A stretch of DNA of 64,000 nt from Actinoplanes lobatus (GTDB lineage: Bacteria; Actinomycetota; Actinomycetes; Mycobacteriales; Micromonosporaceae): positions 8,800,501 through 8,864,500 of the forward strand of contig NZ_JACHNC010000001.1 in NCBI RefSeq assembly GCF_014205215.1, given 5' to 3'. This document shows, piece after piece, positions 53,382-61,635 of this stretch. A program made the position numbers and the translations under genes. Every line of letters begins with the position of its first letter. The first letter of the stretch is position 1. Under the pieces are notes generated by a model. The model ran no database searches and was not told where the DNA came from. It saw only the letters and a program-made list of their open reading frames with translations.

Positions 53382-54293
53382 ATGGTGGTGCTTGATCTGC
53401 GACGGCTGCGGTTCCTGCGCGAGTTCGCCGAGCGCGGCACGCTAGGTGCGGTCGCCACCGCTCTCGGCTACAGCCCGTCCGCCGTGTCGCAGCAGCTCAC
53501 CGTCCTGGAGAAGGAGGTCGGCACGCGCCTGCTGGAGAAGGCCGGGCGCGGGGTTCGGCTCACCGACGCGGGGCGGCTGCTGGCCGGGCACGCCGGGGTG
53601 CTGCTGGCGGCGGCCGAGGCGGCCACCGCCGACCTGGCGGCGCTCGGCGGGGAGGTGCGCGGCACGGTCCGCGCCGGCGGTTTGCAGTCGGCCGCCCGGA
53701 AACTGCTCGTTCCGGCGGTCGCCCGGGTGATGGCGGACCATCCGCGGGCCCGGGTGGAGATCTCCGAACTGGAGCTGGAGGAGGCGCTGCCCGGGCTGCG
53801 GTTGGGCACTGTCGACCTGGTGATCAGCGACGAGTACGACGGTCATCCCCGGCCCCGGCCACCGGGCATGCGGTTCACGCCGCTGTTGTCCGAACCGGTG
53901 CGGCTGGTGCTGCCCGCCGCGCATCCGCTGGCCGTTTCCGGGCGCCCGGTGCCGCTGGCCCGGCTACGTGACGAGGCCTGGGTCTCGTCGCACGAGGGCA
54001 CCGGCCATCACGCCATGGTCATCGGGACGTGCCGGTCGCTGGGCGGCTACGAACCCGATCTGCGGCACCACTCGAACGACGCCGACGTCCAGCTGGAGCT
54101 GATCCGCGTCGCCGGGGCGGTCGGGCTGCTGCCGGTACTGACGCTGCCGCCGCCGGAGCGGGCGCTCGCCTACCGGGAGGTGGCCGAGGCGGATCTGGGC
54201 CGGCGGCTGTTCACGGTGACCCGGGAGGGGCCACGGTCACCGGCGCTGTCGGCCTTCGCCGAGGCGGTGACCGCTCAGGCGGCCACACAGTAG
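53382..54293 (+). CDS. LysR family transcriptional regulator
   Basis: A 303-residue regulator. The winged helix LRRLRFLREFAERGTLGAVATALGYSPSAVSQQLTVLEKEVG is at residues 5-47. The substrate domain follows, with VEISELELEEALPGLRLGTVDLVISDE. ATG at 53382 is the natural start. It is divergent from the EamA transporter with only 49 bp between, so it probably regulates that gene. LysR/EamA pairs often export the co-inducer. The 3' end overlaps the convergent beta-propeller gene by 19 bp. Confidence 0.92.
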   Translation: MVVLDLRRLRFLREFAERGTLGAVATALGYSPSAVSQQLTVLEKEVGTRLLEKAGRGVRLTDAGRLLAGHAGVLLAAAEAATADLAALGGEVRGTVRAGGLQSAARKLLVPAVARVMADHPRARVEISELELEEALPGLRLGTVDLVISDEYDGHPRPRPPGMRFTPLLSEPVRLVLPAAHPLAVSGRPVPLARLRDEAWVSSHEGTGHHAMVIGTCRSLGGYEPDLRHHSNDADVQLELIRVAGAVGLLPVLTLPPPERALAYREVAEADLGRRLFTVTREGPRSPALSAFAEAVTAQAATQ

Positions 54294-55930
54294 ACGTCGC
54301 GGCGGACGGCCACGATCAGCTCGCCGGTCGGGGCCCAGGTCAGGGCGGTGGCGGCGAAGGGGAACGTACGCCGGTCGCGCTCGCCCCCGGTGGGGACGTC
54401 CACGATCGCCACACTGCCGTCGGTGCGGGCGACCGCGATGACCGTGCCGAACGCGGCCAGCGCGGTGACCGGCTCGTCCTCCTTCGGCTGCAGTGGCGTG
54501 ATCGTGCCGGTCCGCATGTCGTGGGCCAGCACCTCCCCTAGGCGCACGGTCACCACGGCGTCGCCGACCCAGGCCCGGGGCGATTCGCCGATCGCCACGT
54601 CCGCGGGAGCCGGGATCGGGGTGAGGGTGTCCAGGTCGTAGACGGTGAACGGCCCGAACATCCAGTTCACGGCGATCGCGCGGCGGTCGGCGAGCAGGCC
54701 GGCGGCGGCTCCGCGGGGCGGGTAAGGGTGTTCGATCGTACGGTCGCCGCCGAGCCGCACACCGCCCAGCGAGCCGTGGAAGGTCGCCACCAGTTCGCCG
54801 TCCAGCCGGACGCGAAGGGGCTGGTCCGCCGGAAAATCGCCACCCCCGGTCCCGGGTACGCCGTCCATGACCCGCCACCGCACCGGGCCGCCGTCGCCGA
54901 CCACCCAGCCGTCCGTCGTCACCTCGATCCGGCGGATGTCGCCGGGGCTGCGTATCTCCTCGGGCGCCCGGTTCTCGCCGAGCCGCCACAGGGAGACGGT
55001 GTCGTCGTCCGCGGACGCGGCGATCAGGGTTCCGGGCCCGGCGGGGATCACCTGGGCGTTCAGCAGCGCTCCGTTCAGCGGCGCCCCGAACTCCCGGTCG
55101 GCGGCCACGTCCCACAGGTGGACCGCGCTGCCGCCGTCCAGGGTGAGCAGCCGGCGCCCGCCGGGTGTGGTCACCGCCCCGAGACGGCCGAACTCGTAGA
55201 CCGGTGGTGTGGCGGGATGGTGGTGGGCACCGGTCGCGGTGTCCCAGAGCACGATGCCGCCGGCCCGGTCCTGTACGGCCACCGACGGCGAGCCGGGCCA
55301 GGTGGCGAGTGCGTACGCGTCGACGTCGAGGCGGCCGAGCGGGGCGCCGTCGGTGAGGTCCCACAGGGTGACGGCGTCGCGCCCGGTCACCACGGCGGCG
55401 CGCCGCCCGTTCACGTCCAGGATCGCCAGCGCGTTCGACCGTTCGCCGGTCTCGAAGGCCACGTTCCGGCCGGCGATCCGCAGGATGCCGTCCCATCCGG
55501 CGGTCACCACGTCCGTTCCGGCCAGGGCGAGCGCCTGCACGTCGGTGGCGTCCTGGTGGCCGGGCAGCACGCCGATCCGGTCGCCGGTGGCGAGGTCCAG
55601 CATCACGGGCGGTTCCTGCCAGAGACCGACGACCGCGACCGTACGTCCGTCGAACACGGCCGTGACCAGCATCGGATTGCCCGTGCCGCCGGGGTTGACG
55701 CCGGAGACGGCCCGCAGCGGCCGTCCGGAGATCTTGTCCCAGATCCGCAGGCCGGCCGGCGGGCAGCGCCGGTCGTGCAGGTCGCCGAGATGGCAGTCGA
55801 AGTCCTCGTGGTGCTCGGTCAGCGTGACGATCAGGTCACCGGCGTCGGCGACCGCGGACGGCTGGTCCGCGGGGAACGTCCGCACCAGCGCCGGATCCGG
55901 TCCGCTATCGGTTGACCAGGCGATACGCAT
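54275..55930 (-). CDS. WD40-like beta-propeller protein
   Basis: 551 residues made of repeated blades: GLRIWDKISGRPLRAVSG, VMLDLATGDRIGVLPGHQD, VTLWDLTDGAPLGRLDV, IVLWDTATGAHHH, VHLWDVAADREFG and VSLWRLGENRA, each ending in the WD-type pair. Two stacked propellers are likely. No signal peptide or enzymatic domain is visible, so it is a cytoplasmic scaffold or sensor. ATG at 55930 overlaps the 3' end of the DapA-like gene by 26 bp and is on the same transcript. Why it is joined to an aldolase is unclear. Confidence 0.85.
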   Translation of the reverse strand: MRIAWSTDSGPDPALVRTFPADQPSAVADAGDLIVTLTEHHEDFDCHLGDLHDRRCPPAGLRIWDKISGRPLRAVSGVNPGGTGNPMLVTAVFDGRTVAVVGLWQEPPVMLDLATGDRIGVLPGHQDATDVQALALAGTDVVTAGWDGILRIAGRNVAFETGERSNALAILDVNGRRAAVVTGRDAVTLWDLTDGAPLGRLDVDAYALATWPGSPSVAVQDRAGGIVLWDTATGAHHHPATPPVYEFGRLGAVTTPGGRRLLTLDGGSAVHLWDVAADREFGAPLNGALLNAQVIPAGPGTLIAASADDDTVSLWRLGENRAPEEIRSPGDIRRIEVTTDGWVVGDGGPVRWRVMDGVPGTGGGDFPADQPLRVRLDGELVATFHGSLGGVRLGGDRTIEHPYPPRGAAAGLLADRRAIAVNWMFGPFTVYDLDTLTPIPAPADVAIGESPRAWVGDAVVTVRLGEVLAHDMRTGTITPLQPKEDEPVTALAAFGTVIAVARTDGSVAIVDVPTGGERDRRTFPFAATALTWAPTGELIVAVRRDVYCVAA

Positions 55931-56738
55931 CAGCCGATGTTAGGGGTCCGGCGGGCAGCAGTGGCAGCCGAACCGCCGCGGTGGGGATCCGGCCCTGGGC
56001 GTGCAGGACCGCCTTGATCACGGTCGGGTTGGGTTCGGCGAACAGTGCGCTCGACACCTCGGCGAGGCGCGCGCCGAGGGTGCGGGCGGCTTTGACGTCC
56101 CCGGCACGCCATGTCTCGAACAGCTCCACGAACGACGATGTGGCCACGTGCGCGGATGCCAGGATCCCGCCGTCCGCGCCCAGCGCCAGCATCGGCGAGA
56201 TCAGCGCGTCGTCCCCGCCGAGCAGCGCGAACCCGGGCGGCGGGTCGGCGAGCAGGTTCACGGTGGTGGCGTCGACGGCGCCTGTCGCGTATTTGATGCC
56301 GAGCACGCCGGGGATCGCGGCCAGCCGCCGGATGGTCGCGGTGGACAGGTCCTGACCGGTCCGGTACGGCACGTGGTAGATCACCCTGGGCCCGGCGCCG
56401 GCCGCGAAGTGGGCGACCACGCCTTCCTCCCCCGGCCGGACGAACGGCGGCACGAGGCTCAGCGCGATCGCGCCGCCGGGCGGGGTCATTCCGGCTCCCA
56501 CCAGCAGGGTCGTTCCGCGTTCACGGCTCACCCGGGCGGCGACGTCGACGACCGCCTGCCGTTCGCCGGGGTCCAGCGAGCCCGGTTCACCGGTCGTGCC
56601 GAGCGCGACCAGCCCGGCCGCGCCGTCGTCGAGAACCTGGTGGGCCAGGCGTTCCAGCGCGCTGAGCGCGACGGCACCGGCATCGTCGAAGGGAGTGATG
56701 AGGGGTACGAGGATTCCGTTCAGCATGCGGTCCAGCAT
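55905..56738 (-). CDS. DapA-like dihydrodipicolinate synthase/N-acetylneuraminate lyase family aldolase
   Basis: A 277-residue TIM barrel. The family's GTTGEPGSLDPGERQAV matches GTTGE-x-x-x-L, the Tyr is in RVIYHVPYRTGQDL and the Schiff-base Lys is in VLGIKYATGAV. It joins or cleaves pyruvate with an aldehyde. Because a lysine-pathway DapA is usually elsewhere in actinobacteria, a catabolic aldolase is as likely. ATG at 56738 and 56726 are both possible. It is divergent from the LysR gene at 56799, which probably regulates it. Confidence 0.85.
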   Translation of the reverse strand: MLDRMLNGILVPLITPFDDAGAVALSALERLAHQVLDDGAAGLVALGTTGEPGSLDPGERQAVVDVAARVSRERGTTLLVGAGMTPPGGAIALSLVPPFVRPGEEGVVAHFAAGAGPRVIYHVPYRTGQDLSTATIRRLAAIPGVLGIKYATGAVDATTVNLLADPPPGFALLGGDDALISPMLALGADGGILASAHVATSSFVELFETWRAGDVKAARTLGARLAEVSSALFAEPNPTVIKAVLHAQGRIPTAAVRLPLLPAGPLTSADAYRLVNR

Positions 56739-56798
56739 TCCGGCGCTCGCAGCATAAGGTCCAGTTCACATTTCCACCGAGAACCGTAAGCTGAACTG

Positions 56799-57686
56799 AT
56801 GCTCGATGTCCGCCGTCTGCGTCTGCTCAGTGATCTGCACCGGCTCGGCACCATCGCCGCGGTGGCCGAGGCCCGGGCGTACACCCCTTCGGCGGTCTCC
56901 CAGCAGTTGTCGGCGCTGGAACGCGAGGCCGGCGTGCCGCTGCTGGAGCGCACCGGCCGGCGGGTGGCGCTCACCGCGGCCGGGCAGGTCCTGGTGCGGC
57001 ACGCCGAGGCGGTGCTCGCGGCGCTGGAGGAGGCGGATGCCGCGATCGCCGCGGTCCGGGCCGGGCCGGCCGGGCCGATCCGGATCGGCGCATTCCCGAG
57101 TGCCGTGCGCACGCTGCTGCCGCAGGCGCTGGTGGCTCTCGGCCGCGACCATCCGGCGCTGGAGCTGATGGTCACCGAGCTGGACCCGGTGGCGGTTCCG
57201 GCGGCGCTGCGCGAACGCAGCCTCGACGTCGGGCTGCTCCACGACTACGACATCGCGCCGGCCGAGGCGGATCCGGCGCTGGACTCGGTGCCGCTGTTGC
57301 AGGAGACCGTCTTCCTGGCCGAACCCGCGGGGACGGCGGCCGGTGCGCTGGCGGAGACGGCGTCCCTGCCGTGGATTCTCGCCACGCCCGGGACGCTGTG
57401 CCACGAGGTCACCCAGCGGGTCTGCCGGGCCGCCGGGTTCACTCCGCGGGCGCGCCATCACGCCGACGACTTCGCCACCGTCCTGGCGCTGGTCGCCGCG
57501 GGTCAGGGTGTCTCGCTCGTGCCCGAGCTGGCGGCCGTGACGCCACCGGCCGGGATCCGGCTGACCGCGCTGGCGACCCGGCGGCGTACCCGGGTCGCGT
57601 TCCGGCGCGGCGCCGCCACCCATCCGGCGGTCGCGGCGGTCGTCGCCGCTCTCGATATCGCTACCCGCCGTCCGTCCGGCGGGTGA
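56799..57686 (+). CDS. LysR family transcriptional regulator
   Basis: 295 residues. The DNA-binding part reads DVRRLRLLSDLHRLGTIAAVAEARAYTPSAVSQQLSALEREAGVPLLERTGRRVALT. The effector domain contains LMVTELDPVAVPAALRERSLDVGLLHDYD. ATG at 56799. It is divergent from the DapA-like gene with 60 bp between. It resembles the LysR at 53382 in its N-terminus but differs in its effector domain. Confidence 0.92.
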   Translation: MLDVRRLRLLSDLHRLGTIAAVAEARAYTPSAVSQQLSALEREAGVPLLERTGRRVALTAAGQVLVRHAEAVLAALEEADAAIAAVRAGPAGPIRIGAFPSAVRTLLPQALVALGRDHPALELMVTELDPVAVPAALRERSLDVGLLHDYDIAPAEADPALDSVPLLQETVFLAEPAGTAAGALAETASLPWILATPGTLCHEVTQRVCRAAGFTPRARHHADDFATVLALVAAGQGVSLVPELAAVTPPAGIRLTALATRRRTRVAFRRGAATHPAVAAVVAALDIATRRPSGG

Positions 57687-57837
57687 GGGCGGGTCCGCAT
57701 CGCGGCGGACGACAGCTTCCCGACATGTCCCTACCGTTCAATCCCGACCGGCCGGGACAGTTGTCCCTGGCGATCCGGGACGCTCGTCCACTGTGATGGG
57801 GGCCCGGTTTACTGAGATACCTCATGGGGGGAACGAG

Positions 57838-58995
57838 ATGCAGGAACTGGTCGACCGCGCGCGTGCTCTGACGCCGTCGCTGCGGGCCCGGGCCGATCAG
57901 CTGGACGCGGAGCGGCGGCTGCCGTCGGACCTGGTCGAGGAGCTGAGGTCGGCGGGATTCTTCCGGATGTTCGTGCCACGGTCGCACGGCGGGCACGAGA
58001 TCGGCCTGCGCGCCGGGATGGCGGTCCTGGAGGCGCTGGCCACCGCGGATCCGGCGGTCGGCTGGACGGTGATGATCGGCTCGGAGACCCCGCAGCTGAT
58101 GGCGTTCCTGGGCCGGGAGACGTTCGACAAGATGTACGCGGCCGGGCCCGACGTGATCGTGGCCGGTGGCTTCAATCCGCAGGGCACGGCCGTTCCGGCC
58201 AATGACGGATTCCAGGTGGACGGTCGCTGGGCGTTCGGCAGCGGCAGCACCCACGCCGACTGGATCTTCGGCAACTGTGTGGTGCTGGGCGCCGACGGTG
58301 GCCCGCGGCCGGGGCCCGTCCCGGGGACGCCGCTGATGCGTTCGGTGCTGGTGCCGGCGTCGCAGGCGCGGGTGGTCGACACATGGCAGGTGCTGGGCCT
58401 GCGCGGCACCGGCTCGCACGACGTCGAGGTCCGCGGGGTGCAGGTGCCGAATGAGCACACCTTCGACCTGTTCGCCGGGACGCCGTCGGTCCCCGGCCCG
58501 GGGTTCACGTCGCCGCTCACCCATTTCATCCTGCATCTGGGTGCGGTCGCGGTCGGCATCGCGCAGGGCGCGCTGGACGCGACGGTCGAGCTCGCCACAT
58601 CCGGAAAACAGCGACTGTACGCGCGGGCGCGGCTCGCCGACAGCCAACTGTTCCAGGCGAACCTGGGGCGGGCCGACCTCAGCCTGCGGGCCGCGCGGGC
58701 GCTGCTGGAATCGACCGCCGACGAGGTGTGGGCGCTGTGCTCGGCCGACCCGGCCGGGCTGGCGGCGATCGGCCCACGGGTTTCGGCCACGCTGACGTGG
58801 GTGACCGACGCCGCGCTGTCGGTAGTGGACACGTGCTACCGCTCCGGCGGCGGCCAGGTGGCCCGGGACGCGTCGCCGGTGCAGCGCCGGTTCCGGGACA
58901 TGCACACGTTCAGCCAGCACGCCGCTGCGGCCGAGGGCTGGCTGAGCGGCCACGGCGCGGCGCTCGTCGGCGCTCCGGGCGGCCTGTCCTACTGA
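57838..58995 (+). CDS. Flavin-dependent monooxygenase of the acyl-CoA dehydrogenase fold (HsaA/HpaB-like)
   Basis: 385 residues. The N-terminal helical part has LPSDLVEELRSAGFFRMFVPRSHGGHE and the beta domain WAFGSGSTHADWIFGNCVV followed by VVDTWQVLGLRGTGSHDVEV. The C-terminal bundle (AVGIAQGALDATVELAT, CYRSGGGQVARDASPVQRRFRDMHTFSQHAA) is typical of group D oxygenases that use reduced flavin to hydroxylate aromatic or heterocyclic compounds. The Glu base of true acyl-CoA dehydrogenases is absent. ATG at 57838 has GGGGGGAA upstream. No reductase gene is adjacent. Confidence 0.82.
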   Translation: MQELVDRARALTPSLRARADQLDAERRLPSDLVEELRSAGFFRMFVPRSHGGHEIGLRAGMAVLEALATADPAVGWTVMIGSETPQLMAFLGRETFDKMYAAGPDVIVAGGFNPQGTAVPANDGFQVDGRWAFGSGSTHADWIFGNCVVLGADGGPRPGPVPGTPLMRSVLVPASQARVVDTWQVLGLRGTGSHDVEVRGVQVPNEHTFDLFAGTPSVPGPGFTSPLTHFILHLGAVAVGIAQGALDATVELATSGKQRLYARARLADSQLFQANLGRADLSLRAARALLESTADEVWALCSADPAGLAAIGPRVSATLTWVTDAALSVVDTCYRSGGGQVARDASPVQRRFRDMHTFSQHAAAAEGWLSGHGAALVGAPGGLSY

Positions 58996-59002
58996 TCTGG
59001 CC

Positions 59003-59037
59003 ATCCGGCGGCGGTCACGGGGTCACCGCCGCCGGAT
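59003..59037. terminator. Terminator hairpin after the flavin monooxygenase gene
   Basis: ATCCGGCGGCGGT (59003-59015) pairs perfectly with ACCGCCGCCGGAT (59025-59037) with a nine-base loop, seven bases after the stop and between convergent genes. Confidence 0.75.
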
Positions 59038-59061
59038 CCGGCCATCAGGGTGAGTGGGCAG

Positions 59062-59158
59062 CTCAGCCCGGCGGGCGCGGCACGGGCGGGAGTGGGCAGA
59101 CGGTCGCGCCGTCCGGCGGAACAGCCCTGGTTCCGCGGGACGGCGCAGCCCGTACCGG
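59062..59158 (-). repeat. Dispersed gene-end repeat, copy 4
   Basis: On the minus strand it begins CCGGTACGGGC and ends GCCGGGCTGAG, with CGACCGTCTGCCC inside. It follows azoR by 12 bp in azoR's orientation. Confidence 0.6.
59106..59146 (-). terminator. Terminator hairpin after azoR
   Basis: Arms 59106-59122 and 59130-59146 (GCGCCGTCC...GGAAC against GTTCC...GGACGGCGC) pair at 16 of 17 positions. It lies within repeat copy 4, which may therefore act as the azoR terminator. Confidence 0.65.
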
Positions 59159-59170
59159 AAATAAACGACG

Positions 59171-59791
59171 TCAGCGGGAGGCGAGCACCCGGCCGGCGGC
59201 CGACGCGGCCTCGGCGGCGGTCTTGTGCATGAGCTCGGCCGTCTCGATGAAGGCGTCGAGGGCCGGGTTGACGCCGACCAGGGTGAACTCGCGCTCGATG
59301 AGGATGAGGTCGGCGCCCCAGATGTCGCCGACGACGCGCCGCAGGTAGTCGGTGTTGTGGTCCCAGCCGTCGCGGGGCGTGCCCGGGCCGTAGGCGCCAC
59401 CACGGGTGGTGAGGACGACGGCCGTCTTGCCGTCGAGGAACTTCTCGCCCTGCTCGCCGCCGGCCATGGCCAGGTCGAACCACGTCTTGACGTGCTGCGA
59501 GACGCCGTAGTTGTAGAACGGCAGGGCGAGGATCGCGGCGTCGGCGGAGCGCAGTTCGCCGGCCAGCTCACCGGCGAGCGCGAGGGCGCTCCGGTGGGCG
59601 TCGGTCCGGTGCTCGGCCGGGGTGTAGGTGCCCTGGATGGCGTTCGTCCAGGCGTCCGCGGGGATCGGGTCGGTGGCGAGGTGGCGGCGGGCGATCGGGG
59701 CGCCGGCCAGTTCCTTCTCCACCAGGTCGGCGAGCGCGCTGCTGGCGGAGTTCGGGCCCTGGATGCTGGCGTCGATACGCAGGATTGCCAT
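59171..59791 (-). CDS. azoR: FMN-dependent NADH-azoreductase
   Basis: A 206-residue flavodoxin-fold enzyme. The FMN phosphate loop is at RIDASIQGPNSASSALADL and FYNYGVSQHVKTWFDLAMAGG follows, then VVLTTRGGAYGPG and HNTDYLRRVVGDIWGADLI, the AzoR pattern. It reduces quinones and azo compounds by two electrons with NADH. ATG at 59791. The gene is divergent from a MarR regulator, with two TTGAA-NN-TTCAA boxes between, so induction by quinones or aromatic compounds is expected. Confidence 0.93.
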   Translation of the reverse strand: MAILRIDASIQGPNSASSALADLVEKELAGAPIARRHLATDPIPADAWTNAIQGTYTPAEHRTDAHRSALALAGELAGELRSADAAILALPFYNYGVSQHVKTWFDLAMAGGEQGEKFLDGKTAVVLTTRGGAYGPGTPRDGWDHNTDYLRRVVGDIWGADLILIEREFTLVGVNPALDAFIETAELMHKTAAEAASAAGRVLASR

Positions 59792-59811
59792 CGATTTCTC
59801 CCCAAATCAGA

Positions 59812-59825
59812 GTTGAATGTTCAAC
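59812..59825. promoter_or_regulatory. MarR operator candidate, azoR side
   Basis: GTTGAA-TG-TTCAAC has perfect six-base arms and lies 20 bp before the azoR start. It differs only in the spacer from the box before the dioxygenase at 3626-3639. Confidence 0.7.
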
Positions 59826-59847
59826 ACGAAGGTTGCCACATCAACTA

Positions 59848-59859
59848 TTGAAAGTTCAA
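59848..59859. promoter_or_regulatory. MarR operator candidate, marR side
   Basis: TTGAA-AG-TTCAA lies 28 bp before the marR start. With the box 36 bp away it would let one repressor shut both promoters. Confidence 0.65.
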
Positions 59860-59887
59860 GGGCAGGGATCGCGTATTCTGCTCAGTC

Positions 59888-60400
59888 GTGAGCGACCCCA
59901 CATCCGCCCCCTGGCTCTCCGACGACGAGCAGCGCGCGTGGATGGCGCTCACCACGGTGCTCACCACACTTCCCGCCGCGATCGACGCGCAGCTCAAGCG
60001 GGACTCCGGGCTCAACTTCTTCGAGTACACGATCCTGTCCTCGCTGGCCCAGGCCCCCGGCCGGGCGCTGCGCATGAACAGCCTCGCCCACCTCGCCTGC
60101 GCCTCACCGTCCCGGCTCTCGCACGCGGTCTCCCGGCTGGAGAAACACGGCTGGGCGACGCGGCGCACCACCGACTCCCCGGAGGGCCGCTGGGTCGAGG
60201 CGGTGCTCACCGACGCGGGCGCCACCGCCGTCACGGCGGCCGCACCGGCGCACGTCCGGGAGGCCCGCCGGCTGGTCTTCGACGTGCTCACCCCGGAGCA
60301 GGTGGAGCAGCTCACCCGGATCGGCTACCAGCTGCTGCGGGCCGCCGCGCCGCACCTCACAGCCTGTTTGGAGGTTCCCGCGGCCCGGCCGCCGGACTAG
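59888..60400 (+). CDS. MarR family transcriptional regulator
   Basis: A 170-residue winged-helix regulator: SDDEQRAWMALTTVLTTLPAAIDAQL, LNFFEYTILSSLAQAPGRALRMNSLAHLACASPSRLSHAVSRLEKHGWATRR and the wing TDSPEGRWVEAVLTDAG. GTG at 59888. It is divergent from azoR and, by its boxes, probably represses azoR, itself and perhaps the dioxygenase 56 kb away. No Cys suited to quinone alkylation is near the N-terminus, unlike some quinone sensors; Cys residues lie in HLACASPS and HLTACLEV. Confidence 0.9.
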   Translation: MSDPTSAPWLSDDEQRAWMALTTVLTTLPAAIDAQLKRDSGLNFFEYTILSSLAQAPGRALRMNSLAHLACASPSRLSHAVSRLEKHGWATRRTTDSPEGRWVEAVLTDAGATAVTAAAPAHVREARRLVFDVLTPEQVEQLTRIGYQLLRAAAPHLTACLEVPAARPPD

Positions 60401-60581
60401 GCAGGGTCCTGCCGATCGGTGAGGTTCCCTTCCGGCGACGCCGACCCGGGATGAAACGCAGAGCCCAGCATGCCGAAGGCCTGATACAACGGGTGCGTGT
60501 GCCCGGTTCGGCTGACACTCAGCCGTCGCAACTGGTGTCGCTACCGGCACGTCCGCAAGGCGGCGACCGGAGGGGGTGCAG

Positions 60582-61076
60582 ATGACGCTCGCTGAGGTGT
60601 TTCGTCATGTCGAGACGTTGGACGGTGACCCGTGGCCGTCAGTGCGTGAGCTGGCCATGAGCGGAGACGGCTCGCTGATCCCGCCCGTTCAGGCCGCGCT
60701 GGAACGGTATCTCGACGAGGGCAACTGGTACGGCCGGGACCTCATGGTCTACATCCTGGCCGGCCTTCGCGGGGTTGCCGCCTTCCCGCTGCTGCTGCGT
60801 GCCTTCGCCCGTCCCCTGCGGGGTAACGACCTCGACAATTTCTGCGCATGGCTGGCCGACATCATGGAGACGGACCCGGCGGCGTGCCGTCCCACCATCA
60901 TGTCGTTCATCGCCACCGGCCATCGCGACCTGCGCAGTGCCGGGCTGTGGGCCCTCGGCCATGTCGTCCAGCCCAGCGACGTGGAACTGCTGCGGCAGGC
61001 GCTGGCCGACCCCGACCCAAGGATCCGTCAAGACGCGCTTGGCGCGCTGGGAGTGCCGCGACCCGCCGCGACCTGA
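60582..61076 (+). CDS. HEAT-repeat-like protein
   Basis: A 164-residue all-helical protein. Repeated hairpins include GRDLMVYILAGLRGVAAFPLLLRAFARPL, RDLRSAGLWALGHVVQPSDVELLRQALADPDPRIRQDALGALG, the last being a classic HEAT unit. It probably binds another protein. ATG at 60582 has GGAGG eight bases upstream, better spaced than the GTG at 60576. I cannot name a partner. A secreted-peptide gene follows after a 170-bp gap. Confidence 0.75.
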   Translation: MTLAEVFRHVETLDGDPWPSVRELAMSGDGSLIPPVQAALERYLDEGNWYGRDLMVYILAGLRGVAAFPLLLRAFARPLRGNDLDNFCAWLADIMETDPAACRPTIMSFIATGHRDLRSAGLWALGHVVQPSDVELLRQALADPDPRIRQDALGALGVPRPAAT

Positions 61077-61246
61077 AGGCCCGCTGCGCACGGCATACAG
61101 GTCGTCGGCGGTTGCGCGGCAAGATGCCGAAACCTCAGCGGGGCTGACATGACTGGCTACTCAAACAAGGGACGCCTGTGTCGTGTCGACGATGGCCGGT
61201 ACTCTCGGCTCGAACAGGCACGTCCACCTCATCTGGGGAGATCATT

Positions 61247-61357
61247 GTGCGTCTGCGAACTGTGGTCCTGACCATCACGGCATTCGTGCTCGCCACCATC
61301 GCTGCCATCCTGGCCAGCCCGGGCGCCGCCATGGCCGGTTACACCTGGTCCAACTGA
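61247..61357 (+). CDS. 36-residue secreted-peptide precursor
   Basis: GTG at 61247 with GGGGAG seven bases upstream. The product is a signal peptide in full: RLR, a hydrophobic core VVLTITAFVLATIAAILA, then SPGAAMA and the end GYTWSN. Cleavage after AMA would release the six residues GYTWSN. The stop is TGA at 61355-61357. Either it is a genuine exported short peptide or the remains of a secreted protein gene whose body is lost. No transporter or receptor gene is adjacent. Confidence 0.5.
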   Translation: MRLRTVVLTITAFVLATIAAILASPGAAMAGYTWSN

Positions 61358-61635
61358 GGCGCGCGGAGCCCACCGCCCACGTGGCGCTGGTGGGCCTGAC
61401 CCGCCTCGACGGACATCCGAACCGACGGTCGGCTGGTGGCACCCTGGTCTCACTGAGATACGGAACCCACCGCCGCCGTCGAAGCCACCGGGCCACGCGG
61501 AGTGGTGACTGTCTGGCGGCGCCATCGCTGGATGAATTCCGCGCAGTCAACGAGGTGGGGTCGCCGTCCAGGCCTGTCGCACGGATCTGCTGCCGACCGG
61601 GCGGGCGGCGGTCGTGACGTGTGTTGAACTGGGAC

